A DNA stretch of 49,872 nt from contig KQ482032.1 of the NCBI GenBank assembly GCA_001430745.1, positions 1,361,155-1,411,026 of the forward strand, in the 5' to 3' direction. Positions 14,210 to 27,200 of the stretch are shown here, one piece after another (within the stretch, counting starts at the first letter, position 1; every line of letters begins with the position of its first letter). The position numbers were made by a program, and so were the translations under genes. The DNA comes from Auxenochlorella pyrenoidosa (lineage: Eukaryota > Chlorophyta > Trebouxiophyceae > Chlorellales > Chlorellaceae). Below the pieces are notes generated by a model. It had not been told where the DNA came from. It made no database searches and saw only the letters and a program-made list of their open reading frames with translations.

Positions 14210-17200
14210 ATGACGTCCCTTCTGCTGCGCTGCTCGGCGCAGTCTCTGCGGCAGGCCCCACGGGCCGGGCTGCGCCGGGCGGCTGCTCAGCTGTGGGGTG
14301 GCACATTGGCCTCTCGCATGCTGCTGAGCACGCGGCATGGCGCGGCGGCAGCAGCAGTGGAGGCCGTGCAAGCGGAAGCACCTCCCGCTGGCGCGCAGCA
14401 GGCCAGCGGTCCAGCAGAGCCGCCCGCCTTCCGCGCATTCATCGACTTCAGATTTGTGCGCGACAATGTGGAGGCAGTGGCCGCCAATTGCCGCAACCGG
14501 CTCTCGACTGCAGACCCGCACCTCGTGGCCCAGCTGTATGAGGAGTATGTGAAGGCGCAGCAAGAGACTGACCGACTGCGAGCGGCCCGCAATGAGAACA
14601 GCAGCGCTATGAAGGTGGGGCGCCGCCGCCGCTGCCGCCAGTGCTGCCTAAATGGCGGCTTGTGCTTTCTGCTGCTGGCTGCCTGTCACCCAGCGTTTGC
14701 TGTTGGCAAGCTTTGCTACCTGGATTCCATTATCCATCTGTGGCATGCCATGTTTCTGCTGCTTATTGCCTGCACGCCGCTGTGCACCTGATGCTGATCC
14801 AGTGCTGTCAGTCATCTGCCAGCATGCTCCAAGAACGGCAACACAGCAGAAGCTGCGAGGCTGCGTGAAGTGCGGGCTGCAGTGCCATCGCGCCCCACCG
14901 TCCGCACCCTGGCCTGTGGGCTGCAGGGCAAGCTGGAGGCGGAGCAGCGGGCGGCGCTGATTGAACGGGGCAAGGAGATCAAGGCTGAGCTGGAGGGGGT
15001 GGAGGCGCGGCTGGCGCAGCTGGAGGAGGAGCTGCAGCGCGAGGGGCAGCGCCTGCCCAACATGACGCACCCCGGTGGGCGGGCGCAGCATGGAGGCGCT
15101 GGGTGCCGGCGCGGTGGCTGCCACCGCAGCTGGCTGGTGGATCTGCTGTCTGAGCTGTCGTGCCGACCGCACACTTCCAGGCTGCTCCATGCGCACATAT
15201 GTACGGGGCTGCCTCGTTCCCTCGATATGCTCCACACCCGCGTCGCTCGCCTCAGTGTGTGCCTGCCCGACAAGTCCCGACTTTCGCCCTCACCCTTTCC
15301 CGGTCCCCCCCTGCAGACGTGCCGGTGGGCGGCGAGGATCAGTCGACGGTGCTGCAGCTTGTGGGGGAGAAGCGCGAGCTGGGCTTTGCACCCAGGGACC
15401 ACCTGCAGCTGGGGGAGGAGCTGGACTTGATCGACTTTGAGACCGCCGGCACGGTGAGCGCGGCAGAGGGGGTGTCCTGGGCCCGGGCGCTGTGTGGCGT
15501 GGAGGCCTGGGGCCCGGGTGGCTTGGCGGTTCAGCACGTGGGGCGCAGCCTGCTGATGGCGCGAGGCGTTCGCCCTGCTGTGGCCCGCAAGCTGCGCATG
15601 TGATGCTGCTGTGCGTGTGGCACGGGGCTTTGTATGCAATGCATGCTGGCGCAGTACTATGCACGTTACGCACCTGCAGAGGGACTGCGGGGAGGGCTTG
15701 GCAAGTTCTGATATGCAGCGTGCCCTGCCCAGCCAGCTATGCTCCACCCTCAACTATTTCCTGGTCCCCTAACCCCACTCGCACGCCACCCCCAACCTTC
15801 CCACCGCCCACCCACCACCACCACAATCTTTGCGCAGGTCAGCGGAGCCAAGTTTTACTACCTCCGCAACGAGGCAGCACTGCTGGAGCTTGCGCTGATT
15901 AACTGGACAATGCAGAAGGTGGGCGAGCGCGGGCTAGGGCGCGCCAGCACCCGACGGCGGTCGGCTTCCCACCGCGCAGCCGGCGGGCCTGCCGAGCAGG
16001 CATGGATGGCCGGGTTGCAGCCACCCACGGCGGGTGCTCCCCCACTTCTGCACGCCGCAGGTGGCGGCAGCAGGGTTCACGCCCATGATCACCCCCGACC
16101 TGGTGCGGGAGTCGGTGTTTGAAAAGTGTGGCTTCCAGCCACGCGCGGACAACACGCAGGTGGGCGGGCCCGGAGCGCCGGGGCCTGAGGGGTGTGGCAG
16201 GTGGTCACAGGTAGCTGGCCTGGGACTTGCCCTGCTCCTTGACGTTGATCAGACCATGGCAGGAGTGGGTACACCCGCACGGCCAGGCTGCGGGCCTGTC
16301 CAACAGCCAGCCAGCAGCCCCACACATCCCGCCGCGGTCACCCCATCCCCACTCCACCACCATCCCACTCACCATCACCACCACCGCCGCGTGCAGATCT
16401 ACAGCGTGCGCGACAGCTCCATCTGCCTGACCGGCACCGCCGAGATCCCGCTGGGCGGCGTGTACATGGACAAGATCCTGGCCGAGGCGCAGCTGCCCAT
16501 CAAGATGGCCGCCTACGGGCACTGCTTCCGCACCGAGGCGGGCGCCGCGGGGTCGGGTGAGGGCCCCAGGACCTCCAGTGCAGATGGGCAGCGCTGCGTC
16601 TTAACCTTCGCTAAGATGCAGGGGGACTGGCCATGCTGGCGCAGTGGCGGCATGTCATGGCGGCTTGGCTGCGTGCCCGTTGCACCAGCTGCCCAGACGC
16701 CATTCACGCACTGCCGATAAGCAACGCGTGGCGGCCGGCCCTGTGGCCATGCCCCTCGGTGCATACCTCCCTCCACCCCTCTTCCCCGCGCCACCCCACC
16801 CCCTGCCCCGCCCCCGCAGCCAGCAAGGGCCTGTACCGCGTGCACCAGTTCTCTAAGGTGGAGATGTTTGTGGTGTGCACCCCGGAGCAGAGCGAGGCGC
16901 TGCACCAGCAGCTGCTGGACCTGGAGGTGGAGATGTTCACCCAGCTGGGGCTGCACTTCAAGGTGGGGTGGGTGGGGGGTGGGGGGGTGGGTGGGGGGAC
17001 GCGCAATGGTTCGGGAAGGGGCGTTTACGCTTTGCTCCGGGACTAGGGCGCGAGTTTGCAGAGCAGAGACGCGTCCCAGGTTGGAATAGCCAGCCGAGCC
17101 TAGCACCAAGGCACAAGCGAGGCTCGGCCAGCAGCGCCACGCTGCCCCCCAGCAGCGCGCTGCGGGCCCGCCCTGCCGCCATGGTGTCCCGCTGCAGTGC

Positions 17201-18730
17201 CTTTCGGCCGGTGAACCTGCCTGAGCCCGGTTTCCAACAGCTGTGTTGTCCGCCCGCGCCGGGACCTTTCCCCTTGCAGGTGCTGGACATGGCCAGCCAC
17301 GACCTGGGTGCGCCCGCGTACCGCAAGTACGACATCGAGGCGTGGATGCCGGGCATGGGGCGCTTTGGCGAGGTGTCATCCGCCTCCAACTGCACCGACT
17401 ACCAGAGCCGGCGGCTCAACATCCGGTACCGGCCGGCGGCAGGTGGGGCGGCAGGGCAGGGCTGCAAAGGGCGGTCGGTCCTGTGTGGGGATGGGGTGGG
17501 GTGGGGTGAATGGGCGCGGCGGCGCAGCCGTTCAGGTATGAGTGAAGCACACATGCAGAGGCAGGCAGATAGATGAAGGCACCGGCTGGCCTCAGTGGCG
17601 TTTGTCCCTGCCACCGCCCCCTCCCCCATGGGCCTTGCAGCGGAGGCAGAAGCGGCGGCGGCCGAGGCGGCGGCGGCAGCCGTCGGCAAGAAGAAGAAGA
17701 AGAGCGGCGGCAGCAAGGTCCCCACGCAGTTTGCGCACACGCTCAACGCCACCGCGTGCGCTGTGCCGCGCATGATTGTGTCTATCCTGGAAAACTACCA
17801 GCAGGTGGGGGTGGTGTGTGTGTGGTGGGGGGGGTGNNNNNNNNNNNNNNNNNNNNNNNNNNNNNNNNNNNNNNNNNNNNNNNNNNNNNNNNNNNNNNNN
17901 NNNNNNNNNNNNNNNNNNNNNNNNNNNNNNNNNNNNNNNNNNNNNNNNNNNNNNNNNNNNNNNNNNNNNNNNNNNNNNNNNNNNNNNNNNNNNNNNNNNN
18001 NNNNNNNNNNNNNNNNNNNNNNNNNNNNNNNNNNNNNNNNNNNNNNNNNNNNNNNNNNNNNNNNNNNNNNNNNNNNNNNNNNNNNNNNNNNNNNNNNNNN
18101 NNNNNNNNNNNNNNNNNNNNNNNNNNNNNNNNNNNNNNNNNNNNNNNNNNNNNNNNNNNNNNNNNNNNNNNNNNNNNNNNNNNNNNNNNNNNNNNNNNNN
18201 NNNNNNNNNNNNNNNNNNNNNNNNNNNNNNNNNNNNNNNNNNNNNNNNNNNNNNNNNNNNNNNNNNNNNNNNNNNNNNNNNNNNNNNNNNNNNNNNNNNN
18301 NNNNNNNNNNNNNNNNNNNNNNNNNNNNNNNNNNNNNNNNNNNNNNNNNNNNNNNNNNNNNNNNNNNNNNNNNNNNNNNNGGGGCGGGGCGGGGCTGCGC
18401 CCGCGGTCGACCGCCGCTGCCCGCGTGCGGCAGGGCGCGTGCTTGCAGACCACACCGGGTGGCCTTGTTGTGGTGGAAGGGCCCGCGGCCCGGCCAGCTG
18501 CCCTTGCGCTGCCCTGGCGGCGGTGACAGGACGACAGCCCCCGCTTCTTGCCGTCCTGCTTGGGTGCTTGGCTTGGCAAGCGCCTTTGCCATTGAGCTTG
18601 GCAATGTCATGCCCCCCGCCCGGGGCTGGTGCAGGAGGACGGCACGGTGGTGGTGCCCGAGGTGCTGCGGCCGTTCATGATGGGCATTGAGGTGATCAAG
18701 CCCAAGGCCAAGGTCGTGACGTCGGCATGA
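14210..18730 (+). CDS. seryl-tRNA synthetase, organellar (bacterial-type)
   Basis: Exons 14210-14614, 14927-15074, 15317-15453, 15838-15918, 16061-16159, 16397-16556, 16820-16962, 17280-17442, 17641-17804, 18635-18730 join in phase to 531 residues. It charges tRNA-Ser with serine. The protein begins with an Arg/Ala/Leu-rich, acid-free presequence ([20 protein letters not shown]). The tRNA-binding coiled coil follows (about residues 80-185), then the class II core: motif 1 [20 protein letters not shown], motif 2 [11 protein letters not shown] with [11 protein letters not shown], and motif 3 [20 protein letters not shown]. The sequence tracks the dual-targeted plant organellar enzyme closely. 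An Ala/Glu then Lys-rich insert (about residues 447-472) follows NIRYRP. The last intron contains an assembly gap, but the flanking exons (ENYQQ then [14 protein letters not shown]) are contiguous in homologues, so no coding sequence seems lost. Confidence 0.95.
17837..18380. other. assembly gap (544 N)
   Basis: A run of N within the last intron of the seryl-tRNA synthetase gene. Both edges are G-rich (GTGGGGGGGGTG and GGGGCGGGGCGGGG), which suggests a hard-to-sequence G-rich intron. Frames crossing it are artefacts. Confidence 0.99.
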
Positions 18731-19072
18731 CCGGCCCGCTGAGGCTGCCGGTCATCAGCTGGACGCCTGCCCCACACTCTTGCGAACCTGCAACCTCTGC
18801 TGAGATGTTAACCCTATGCGCGCTCTACTGACTACCGTTCCCATTTGTCACTACGCTTTTCTGCTGCAATCTCCTGCTCCTGCTTCTCCCAATTCACTCG
18901 CATGCATCTCACTTTTGCACGCTACTCGCCCTGCTGCTCGCATCTGCACCGCTGCCTCTGCTCGCTTGCTCACTGAAATTACTGGATTTACGCATTGCAA
19001 ACGTTTCCCGTCAGAGAGGCGTCGTGCTGGCTGAGTCAGGCAGTTCCAAAGGTGCAGGGAGGCCAGAGGCCC
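18731..19072. other. convergent 3' spacer
   Basis: Lies between the stop codons of the seryl-tRNA synthetase (plus) and augmin (minus) genes. It is pyrimidine-rich on the plus strand. I found no TGTAA on either strand and no other feature. Confidence 0.5.
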
Positions 19073-20860
19073 TCATGCCGCCGTGTACATTGCCAGCTGC
19101 CGCCGCTGCTTCTCTGCCAGTGCCGACAGCCGCTCCGGCTGCGTCCAGAACCAGCACAGCACCGTCTCTGCCAGCTGACGCTCTGCTGGCGCCTGCTGGC
19201 GCGCTATGACCTCTTCCAAGAGTGCGTTCGCCTGCAGGCTGACCGCTGCCTCCGCCTGGGCCACAGTTGACAGCTGCTGCTGCAGCGCCAGCGGGCTGAG
19301 CTCCAGCTCAGGCAGTGTCTGGCCGTCTCCCTGGCCACCGGCTGCACTGGTGCTTGCGGCGGCTGCAGCACTGCTGCCCGTGGCATTGCCGCCGCTGTTG
19401 TATAACAGGCCATGCAGCTTTGCAACCTCTGCGCAGAAAGCGGGCAGCGTCTGTGACTGAGTCTGCTCTGCCAGGTCGTGCAGGCGTGCACGGCAGGCCA
19501 TCAGCTGCTGCGCTGTCGCCACAGGGTCGCTCGGCTGTGCGTCTTGCTGATGTGCAGCATCTGGCGCCTGCTTGTCTTGATGTCTCTCTTGCTCGGCTGG
19601 TGATGCGGCACACCGCGGCAGCCGCGCCTGCGCCAGCTGCAACGCTAGCTCAGCATCCTGCCGTGCTGCAGCTACTGTTGCCTGCACCTCTTCCAGGCCC
19701 GCCTGCTCATGCCGCAGCAGCTGCTGAACCAGCAGCTGCCGCCCGAGGTGGCGTGCCAGCATGCCAGCCACCTGCATTGCCGGGGCGAGTACTTGGCTCA
19801 GGCCGATGCACTGGCAGTGCCAAGCACAGGGTCTAGCAGCCCACAATCCCCTGCCGCCTGACCCGCCGCGGCCGCTGTGTGCACAAGCTCACCTGTTGCT
19901 TGGCATGCACCCGTTGCTCCAGGGCGGCCCGGCGCACCGCGGCCTGCTCCCGTACCACCTCTGCCCCCGCCCCAGCTGCGGCTGCTGCCTCTGCCTGCGT
20001 CACCGCGGCCTGCAGGGCAGCGCCACGGCGGCGCTCCAGGCTGGCCACCTCTGCATGCAGGTCGGCGGCGCTGTAGCCCAGGCTGGCGGCGCCGGCGGTA
20101 GCGGCCGGAGCCCGCAGCACCCCCACCTCCGCCTGCAGCCTGCGAGCAAGCAGGGTGCAGGGCAGGCATGGGCAAAAGGGCCGCAGAGGTCTGCAACTGG
20201 AGGTGCATCCCAGCGTGACGTGATGGCTTGAGGACACTCGGAGCAGCGCATGCCGTGTGGCACAGCACGGCAGCTGATGCCAGCAAGGCAGGCACCCCAC
20301 CTTGCGAGCTCTGCTTCCTCGTGCACGCGCAGCCGCTCCACCTTGACCATGCAGCTCTGCAGCTGCTCCAGCTCCAGCGCCGCAGCCTGGGCATCAGCAG
20401 CTGCAGTCGTGCTTGCAGCGCACTCGGCAGCCAGCAAGTTGTGCTGCAGGTAGCCTGCCAGGCTGTCCAGCAGCATTTGGCAGGCAGATGCGTAGCTGTC
20501 GGGAAGGTCAGCACCTAGCAGAAGCGCGGGCTCCCGGCCGCTGCCTCCCGCAAGGCAGGCGATCCGCCCTGCCAGCGCCCGCACTGCCGCGGCAACGCTT
20601 TCTTGGTGCGCCTCTGCCTCACGATACCGCTCTGCTAGCTGTGCACGTAGTGCACCACGGTGCTCATTTAAACGGCCTTTCTCCTCTGACGCTCGCGCAT
20701 TTTGAGCTTCCAGAGATGCCGCTGCCGCCACCAGCTGCTCAGCACGTTCGCCGCTGTCGGCGGGGCTCGGCGGCGCAGGCGCCAGCGGTGCTTCAAAGGC
20801 AAGCAGCGCTGCGGCAGCAGCGGCTGCACTCCTGGCTGTTTGGGCTGTTGGATGCGGCAT
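19073..20860 (-). CDS. AUG3: augmin subunit 3-like coiled-coil protein (HAUS3/AUG3)
   Basis: Exons 20860-20301, 20139-19893, 19771-19073 join in phase to 501 residues, nearly all predicted coiled coil and Ala/Gln/Glu-rich. Identification rests on the conserved C-terminal block: LARHLGRQLLVQQLLRHE, then LPAFCAEVAKLHGLLYNS, LPELELSPLALQQQL and a terminal WFWTQPERLSAL. These line up in order with plant AUG3 (VNQLARHQFL, PLPLMRELDEME, FFCDPERLRNQV). Augmin docks on spindle and cortical microtubules and recruits gamma-tubulin for branching nucleation. Plant AUG3 is about 617 residues; the first roughly 95 residues are not found here. The frame is open to a good TTTTAG acceptor at 20915, so a further 5' exon may exist. 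The call is weaker than its neighbours because the family diverges fast. Confidence 0.68.
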
Positions 20861-21206
20861 TCGGCTTGTGCAGCAGCCCTCCTGGGCTGCCGCCGGCTGC
20901 CTCCAGCTGCTCAGCTAAAACAGCGCAAACAGGACAGTGGGGCGATCGAGAACTCGGTCAAAGTGCAGGCAGAAGGTCTACGACAGGAGGGTGTGTGTCG
21001 AACAGCAGGAAGCTGGTCATTTTTTTGCATGACACCAGAGGTGCTCCTTGCACCGCCTTTGCACTTGCAAGCTGCGTGATCCAAACTCAAACGCTGATAT
21101 GTTCGTCGCAGCGATGTTTGATCCGTCCCTTGCCCCGCTTTGCTTTCGCACGACCTGCTAGAGAGCGTGCGCACGTCGGCGGGCCTTCTCCAGCTGGCTT
21201 GCTGGC
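20861..21206. other. intergenic between divergent augmin and sorting nexin genes
   Basis: A 346-base region between start codons. If augmin has an upstream exon it must lie here. I see no convincing one, only short open stretches on the minus strand. Confidence 0.45.
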
Positions 21207-24200
21207 ATGGATCATGCGTATTCAATGTTGCGCGGCCAATGGGCTGCCCCGGGCAGCCCCGGCGCCTTGCTGCAGGCACTCCTCGCAACTGTGGCCCTTG
21301 CTGGCCTGCTGACAAGTGAGGCAGCAGTTGGAATGCTTGCAGCAAGTGGCAGGCCGCCTGTTGCTTGCAGCTTCGGTTGCTGCTGCCGCCCCGCCACCCG
21401 CCAGCTACCAGCCACCCACCCGCCGTTGCTGAGCTCCTCACGCTGCTCTTGTCGTCAAGCCTGTTGGTTGTGCTCCTGCCGAGCATACAATTGCCACTCC
21501 CCATGCACCCTGCCCGCCAGAAACGAGCGCTTCGCTGGTAGGCAATCTGCCGCTGGCGCTGCTGGCCGTGGTGACCGTGAGATTCCTGCTGGCGGCACTG
21601 GAGCGCCGGCAGCGGGCCCAGGCTGCCCAGGCAGCGCGAGCGCCACCGATGGCTTGGCGCCGCGAGGCACCGCCCACCACCCCAGCACCCACGTTGGGCA
21701 TCCCCCCGAATTCCTCCAAGCCGGATGCCTGGCGCAAGTTTGTGCGCGCACCCGTGGTGGAGGAGGCATGGGCGCGCTTTGCGGGCAGCATCGTGCAGGA
21801 GGTGCGCTGCCGCCGACCTGACCTTGCCTGCCTGCTGATGTCCAGCCATGCCCAGCACGGCAGGCCATGTGCCATGCTGTATGCTCTGCATGGCCTGGTT
21901 TTTACAGAGCTGCTAACAGACAGAGGTTGTGCCCGCGGCTGGCAATATTGTTTGCATCTCCAGCAGCCTTCGCATGCAAATGCTTGCTGCTGCTGAGGAT
22001 TCGCCCGACACTCACCATGCTTGTCTGTCAACCTGCTGCAGTTTCTGTATGACACGTGGTATGCATACCTGACGCCTGACCGGGAGTTTCCAGCCGAAGT
22101 GCGGCGCATTCTGAACACTGCCTTTGGCCAGGCAAGCAGAGCAGAGGGTTGCCGTGCCTGCTCTGAAATAATGCATGACAAGGGGCAATGGCTGTGCGGC
22201 ACGCGCTGCATGGTCTGCGGCCTCACCATCGCGCCTCACCACCGTCTTGCTGTGCAGCTTGCGTTGCGGGCACGGCGGCTTGACCTGCGGGCCGTGATGA
22301 ACGACCTGTGCGAGCTAGTTATGGAGCAGGTGGGTGCAGGCCTGGGTTGCGCAGCCGCTGCCCGCATGGTGCATGCACGCGAGCTGCGCCCATGCTGCTG
22401 TCTTTCTCCGCGTCGCCAGCCCCACTCAAGCGCTGGCATTCATCCCGGCACGTGCGATGCCTGCTCGTCTCCCTTGCGGCAGCTGGAGCTGTACCGAGAC
22501 ACGCGCGAGTCGATCGCGCTGGCCACCCAGAACCCAGACTGTCTGCGCGACATGAGCCCTGCGGCGCGCGACCGCGCCCTGCAGCGCGAGATGCGCGCCG
22601 AGGGCAACCTGCACCCTGCGCTGCAGACGCCCGACGGGCACTACAAGGTTTGTGGGCGTCACATGCGCACGGTCCTGTAGGGCACGCTGGATGCGCACTG
22701 TGCATTCGCTGCTCAGCTGCTTGCCCTGGGGGCCGCTGCGTGCACGTGCTCCCGAGCGCGTTGCCTGTGGGCGAGTTGCTCCGCATTACTGACGGTGACC
22801 TGGCGACGACTTGGCGTGGCCCCCGCCCGCCCTGCAGTACCTGAAGGCGGTCAGCGAGGGGGTGGTGGCCTACCTGCTGGACATGTCCGACCTGCAGCGC
22901 CCCGCGGCCCGCTGCGTGTGCCGCGAGCTGCTCGCGGCGGCGGTGCTGCGCCCCCTGATGATGTACTTCACGCCGTACTACGCCAACAAGGCGCTGTACG
23001 CCGCCCTGCGCGAGCGGCGACCGCAGGTGCGGCGAGCTGGCCAGGCTGTAGCCTCAGCACAGCAGCCCACCAGTCGGGCCTCGAGGAGGCGCAGGGAGCT
23101 GGTTGGCACCCCTGCCCTGGCTCATTCACTGCTGCCCCTTGCTGCCCATGCCGCCCATGACTGCTGCGCTGCCACGTGCTGCAGAAGGCGGCGCCGCGGC
23201 AGGCCGAGGCGGATGAGGTCAGCGCTGAGCTGGCCTCGGCGCGCAGCGAGGCCATGCGCGGCCACTTCCTGTTTGAGCAGCGCCTGCTCCACAGCGCGGC
23301 GGAGGAGGACTCTGCGCTGTCGGCGGCGCGCCAGCTGCGGCACCAGCTGCGCAGGTGGGGGAGGCCTGCGGGCAGTGGGGCCTGGCCAGCAAGCTGGCTG
23401 TGCTGGCACCGGGGGTGGAGTGCGACAGAGGGTGTGGTCACGGGGCAGCCCAGCTCAAAATCTCTGCTGGCCCATAACCCCCAGTCGCCAAGTGCGACAT
23501 GCGGTGTTCAATGCCCACCCTCCTGCAGCAAGCTGTCCCAGCACGCACGCAGCAAGTCGGTGGACAACCTGGGCCTGGCTGCGGAGCAGGCCTTGGAGCA
23601 GCCTGCTGCCGCCGGGCCGGCACAGCAGGCCCCTGTGCACCACCGCGCACGCTCTGTCTCGCCTGCTGACCTCGGGCAGACGGCGGAGCGCGCCCCAGGG
23701 TCAGCAGCAGCTGCATCGAACGGGGCGCCAGCGGGTGGTGGCAGCGGCCAGCGAGGGTTGTCAAGTGGGCAGCTGCGGCCTCCGCGCCCACCGCTGACGC
23801 AGCAGTCGGGGTCGCAGCTGCAAAGCCAGGGGCAGCAGGGGCAGCAGCAGCCATCAGGCCAGCCAGCACTGCAGCAGCAGCAGCAGCCACCGGGCCAGGC
23901 AGAGCAGGAGCAGCAGGTGCAGCAGCAGCAGGCAGAATGGTCGCCCTTTGATGTGTTCAATGTGGCCTCAGCCGTCGCAGCGGTGCTGATGCCCAAGCAG
24001 ACGCCGCAGCAGCAGCAGACAGCGGCGGGCGTCAGCTGGCGGCGGCAGGCTGAGTCGGAAGAAGTGGCGGATGGCGAGGCCTGGGAGTCGGTGGATGTGA
24101 GCGACGCCTCCCTTGTTCTGCCCTCGCGCGACTTCTCCTTTGCCCACCTGATTGCGCCTCTGGCCAACCAGGCAGGGCTCTCCAGCGTCACCCCACGCAC

Positions 24201-27200
24201 AACCAGCAGCAGTAGCGCCAGCGGGCGCGGCGGCGCCACATTTGTAGGCAGGGCGCGAGCCAAGGTGGGAGGGGCGTGCCGGGCTGCCGGCCAAGGCCCG
24301 GACGCTCTGCTTTCCAGGTCATGCTCAGTGTTGCTTGCTTTGGCACCGCATGGGGCTTAATTGCATCTGGTGAGGCACCCCGCAGGTCGTTGCCGCGGAC
24401 CTCAACACCTCTGGCACCAAGGACTATGTTGAGTTCAAGGTGCGGGTGGCGGACGACGCGGGCGAGTGGACGGTGTCCCGCCGCTACCGTCAGTTCGAGA
24501 GCCTGCACCGCCAGCTGCGCCGCTACCCCTGCTACCGGCTCAAGCTGCCGCCCAAGCGCATCTTTGTGCACTCCAACAGGTGCGGGGCCTTGGGCGGGGC
24601 CGGATGCATTCGGGTCCCCACCGGTGGCAGCGCAGTGCCTCCCGCCAGGGTATCTGGGCGGCAGCGCCACCAGGCTCGCGCTCGATTGTCTCCATCCTGG
24701 GTGAACAATCCTCCTCCTCCTCCTGCCTTCCCAACGTGTTGGTGCCGCCCCGCAGCGTGGAGTTTGTGGAGGAGCGGCGGTTCGCGCTGGACCGGTACCT
24801 GCAGGAGCTGCTGGCGCATGAGGAGCTGTCACGTGAGCCCTTTGGTGGGGCTGGACCGGCTGGCGGGCTGGCCTTGTTGGGGGTGGGGACGGGGGTCGGG
24901 GCCCCTAAAGTTCCCACCCCCCTCCCTGTCAGGCGCCAGAGCCGGCATGCAAGCAGCCTCGGCTGCCGGCGAGGTGGCGCGCGAGCCTTAGCCCTGCGGG
25001 CCCTGAAGTCTCGCCGCGCCTGTCAACTGGTCTCGGCCCCAGCTCCCGCCTGTCATGCGCATACCCTCGCAGAGTGTGCCGACCTGTACGAGTTTCTGCG
25101 CTCGGGGTCGCAGCTGTATGAGCTGGCCACGCCGCAGCAGCCGCCCCCGCGCACATCCACCACTGGGTGCGGCTGCCCACCAGGGCTGGGGGCTGCCCGG
25201 CCCTGCGGGGGTTGGTGGGCAACGCGTGCGCTGTGCCTGCGGCCTGCTGCACCAGCGCCTTGCCTGATGCATGCACGAGTAGGTGCACCTAAGCTTGTGC
25301 ACCAGGGCCACATGCGCGCTGCCCTCTGTGCAGGGTGCTGGGTGGGTTGGGCAAGGCTGCCTCCCGCAACGCGTCGTCCATGGGCCGCGGCCTTGCCTCT
25401 GCGTCTGGCGCCGTGGCGGGCGTTGTTGCAGGCACTGTGAAGCAGGTGGCATGGGACCGTTGGGCGGGGCCGAGGTCTGTGCATGCCTGGCTGAGGTGCC
25501 AAGGTGCCAATGCACCCTGCAAGCACTGTCTTCATCTTCCACGGTGGTGAGTGCCCCTGCAGGGAGCTCCACCCTCCGCTTTCATGCCCCCGACCACCGC
25601 TGTCCAGGGCGTCTCTGAGCTGGCGGGTGCCGCCTCTGGCAGCGTGGCGCGTGTGGCAGGCGGCGTGGCGGGCGCCACAGGCGCTGTGCGCGCCACTCTC
25701 AGCGGTCAGCCCGATGCCGACGTCCAGACACAGCCTGGTGAGCGTATGTGCCTTCCCGGCAAGCCAGCCTGGGCACAGCTGGTGGTGCACAGCCCAGCAC
25801 CTGCAGCAGTGCTCGTTCCACCAGCCGCCTGCTTTCATGCTCAAGCATCGACCTGACACCTGGCCTTGCACTGATCTCCACTCCTGTGGCCAGCAGGCCT
25901 GGCTCGTCGCGTGCAGTCCGTGCCCAGCGGGCTTCACCGCGCTGCCAACACCAGCGCCAGCGCCGGCGGCAGGGAGGGGGAGGGTGCGGAGCCGGCCAAG
26001 CGCGGCAGCTCGGCCAGCATCCTGCCCCGCCTGGACAAGGAGAAGGGCGGGTGAGGCTGGCAGGGGGTGGAGGCTGCTGCCAAAGCTGCTTTGCTTGCCC
26101 AGGGGGGGCAGTGGCAAGTTGGGCCGGCAGGCCAGAGGGTTGTAGGACGAGAGTGCCACCCGCCGCCCCCCCTCTCCCGCTGCAGCGGGCTCCTTAGCAA
26201 GGCCAGCTCCCGGCTGCGGCAGGCCATGCAGCGCGACTCGTCTGCCCAGGTTGCTGCCGAGCTGCTGGAGCCCAGCGAGCACAGCAGCAGCAGTAGCAGC
26301 GCCACTGGCAGCGCCGAGCAGGGGAGCGACCAGCTGTCAAGTGAGATTGCTGGCTGCCTGCACTGCCGGTGTGCCAACCTATCCCCCTAGTATTCCTGAA
26401 CAGTGAGTGTTCCCTGCCCTCAGCTGCACGCAGCAGCAGGGCTTCCCGCAAGCCCAACGACTCCCTGCTCTGCCCTCCTGCAGTCTCGCCTGGCAAGCGC
26501 AGATCGCGCCTGTTCAGCAGTCTGCGGCGGCGCAGCAGGAGTCGGTCGCTGTCGCCCGAAAAGCAGGCCCGCGACAGGTCACCCTCGCGCAAGCCGCGGC
26601 GCGGGGGCAGCAGCAGCCGGCGCGCCAGCCTGGATCTGGACGCTGAGGGGTGAGAGGGCGCTGCAGGCAGAGCTCACACAGCTTGCAGCTCGGGTGCTAA
26701 GATGCAGGAGGCTGTTGCCTGCCCTGCATCTCAAGATGCCATAAGCGCGTTCTCTTGTCTGCTTCAATGTGCTTGCCTGGACCGCCGACCTGGCCTGCCC
26801 ACTCTGTTTGCGGCCGCCTGCAGACTGGCGGGCGGCACGGACGAGGTGCCTCCGCACCTGGCCTCCTCGCTGCACGCCCTCTCCCCAGCCCCATCCTCCC
26901 CCATATTCTCGTTCCCCGTCGACCCTTCGCTGGAGCTGGAGGACAGCGCAGGTGGGTCCTGCCTGCGCTGCCTGGGCGGGCCTGCCCGGAATGTTACCCC
27001 TGCTTGTGTGGTTGCGGCTGCATGGCTCCGAGTGAGTTTCAGCCATGCCCTGACGCCATTCTGAGTTGCTTCGTCCGCTCCTGCTGGTGTAGCAGCTGTG
27101 ACCGCGTGCTGTAAGTGCCCTGCAGCTCATACGTGGCTTCCACCCTTTGGCTTCCTCCTGTGCCCCCCCGGCAGGCATCAGCGCGCCGCTGTACGAGATG

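Noticed and set aside
17573..18690. Frames of about 265-361 codons running through the N gap
   Set aside because: They consist mainly of unknown residues across the assembly gap and are not real.
20911..21891. 326-codon minus-strand frame upstream of augmin
   Set aside because: Antisense to the first exons of the sorting nexin; no AUG3 N-terminal resemblance.
26453..26490. Possible 36-base GC-AG intron inside sorting nexin exon 16
   Set aside because: Too short to splice, and the frame is open through it, so it is kept as coding sequence.
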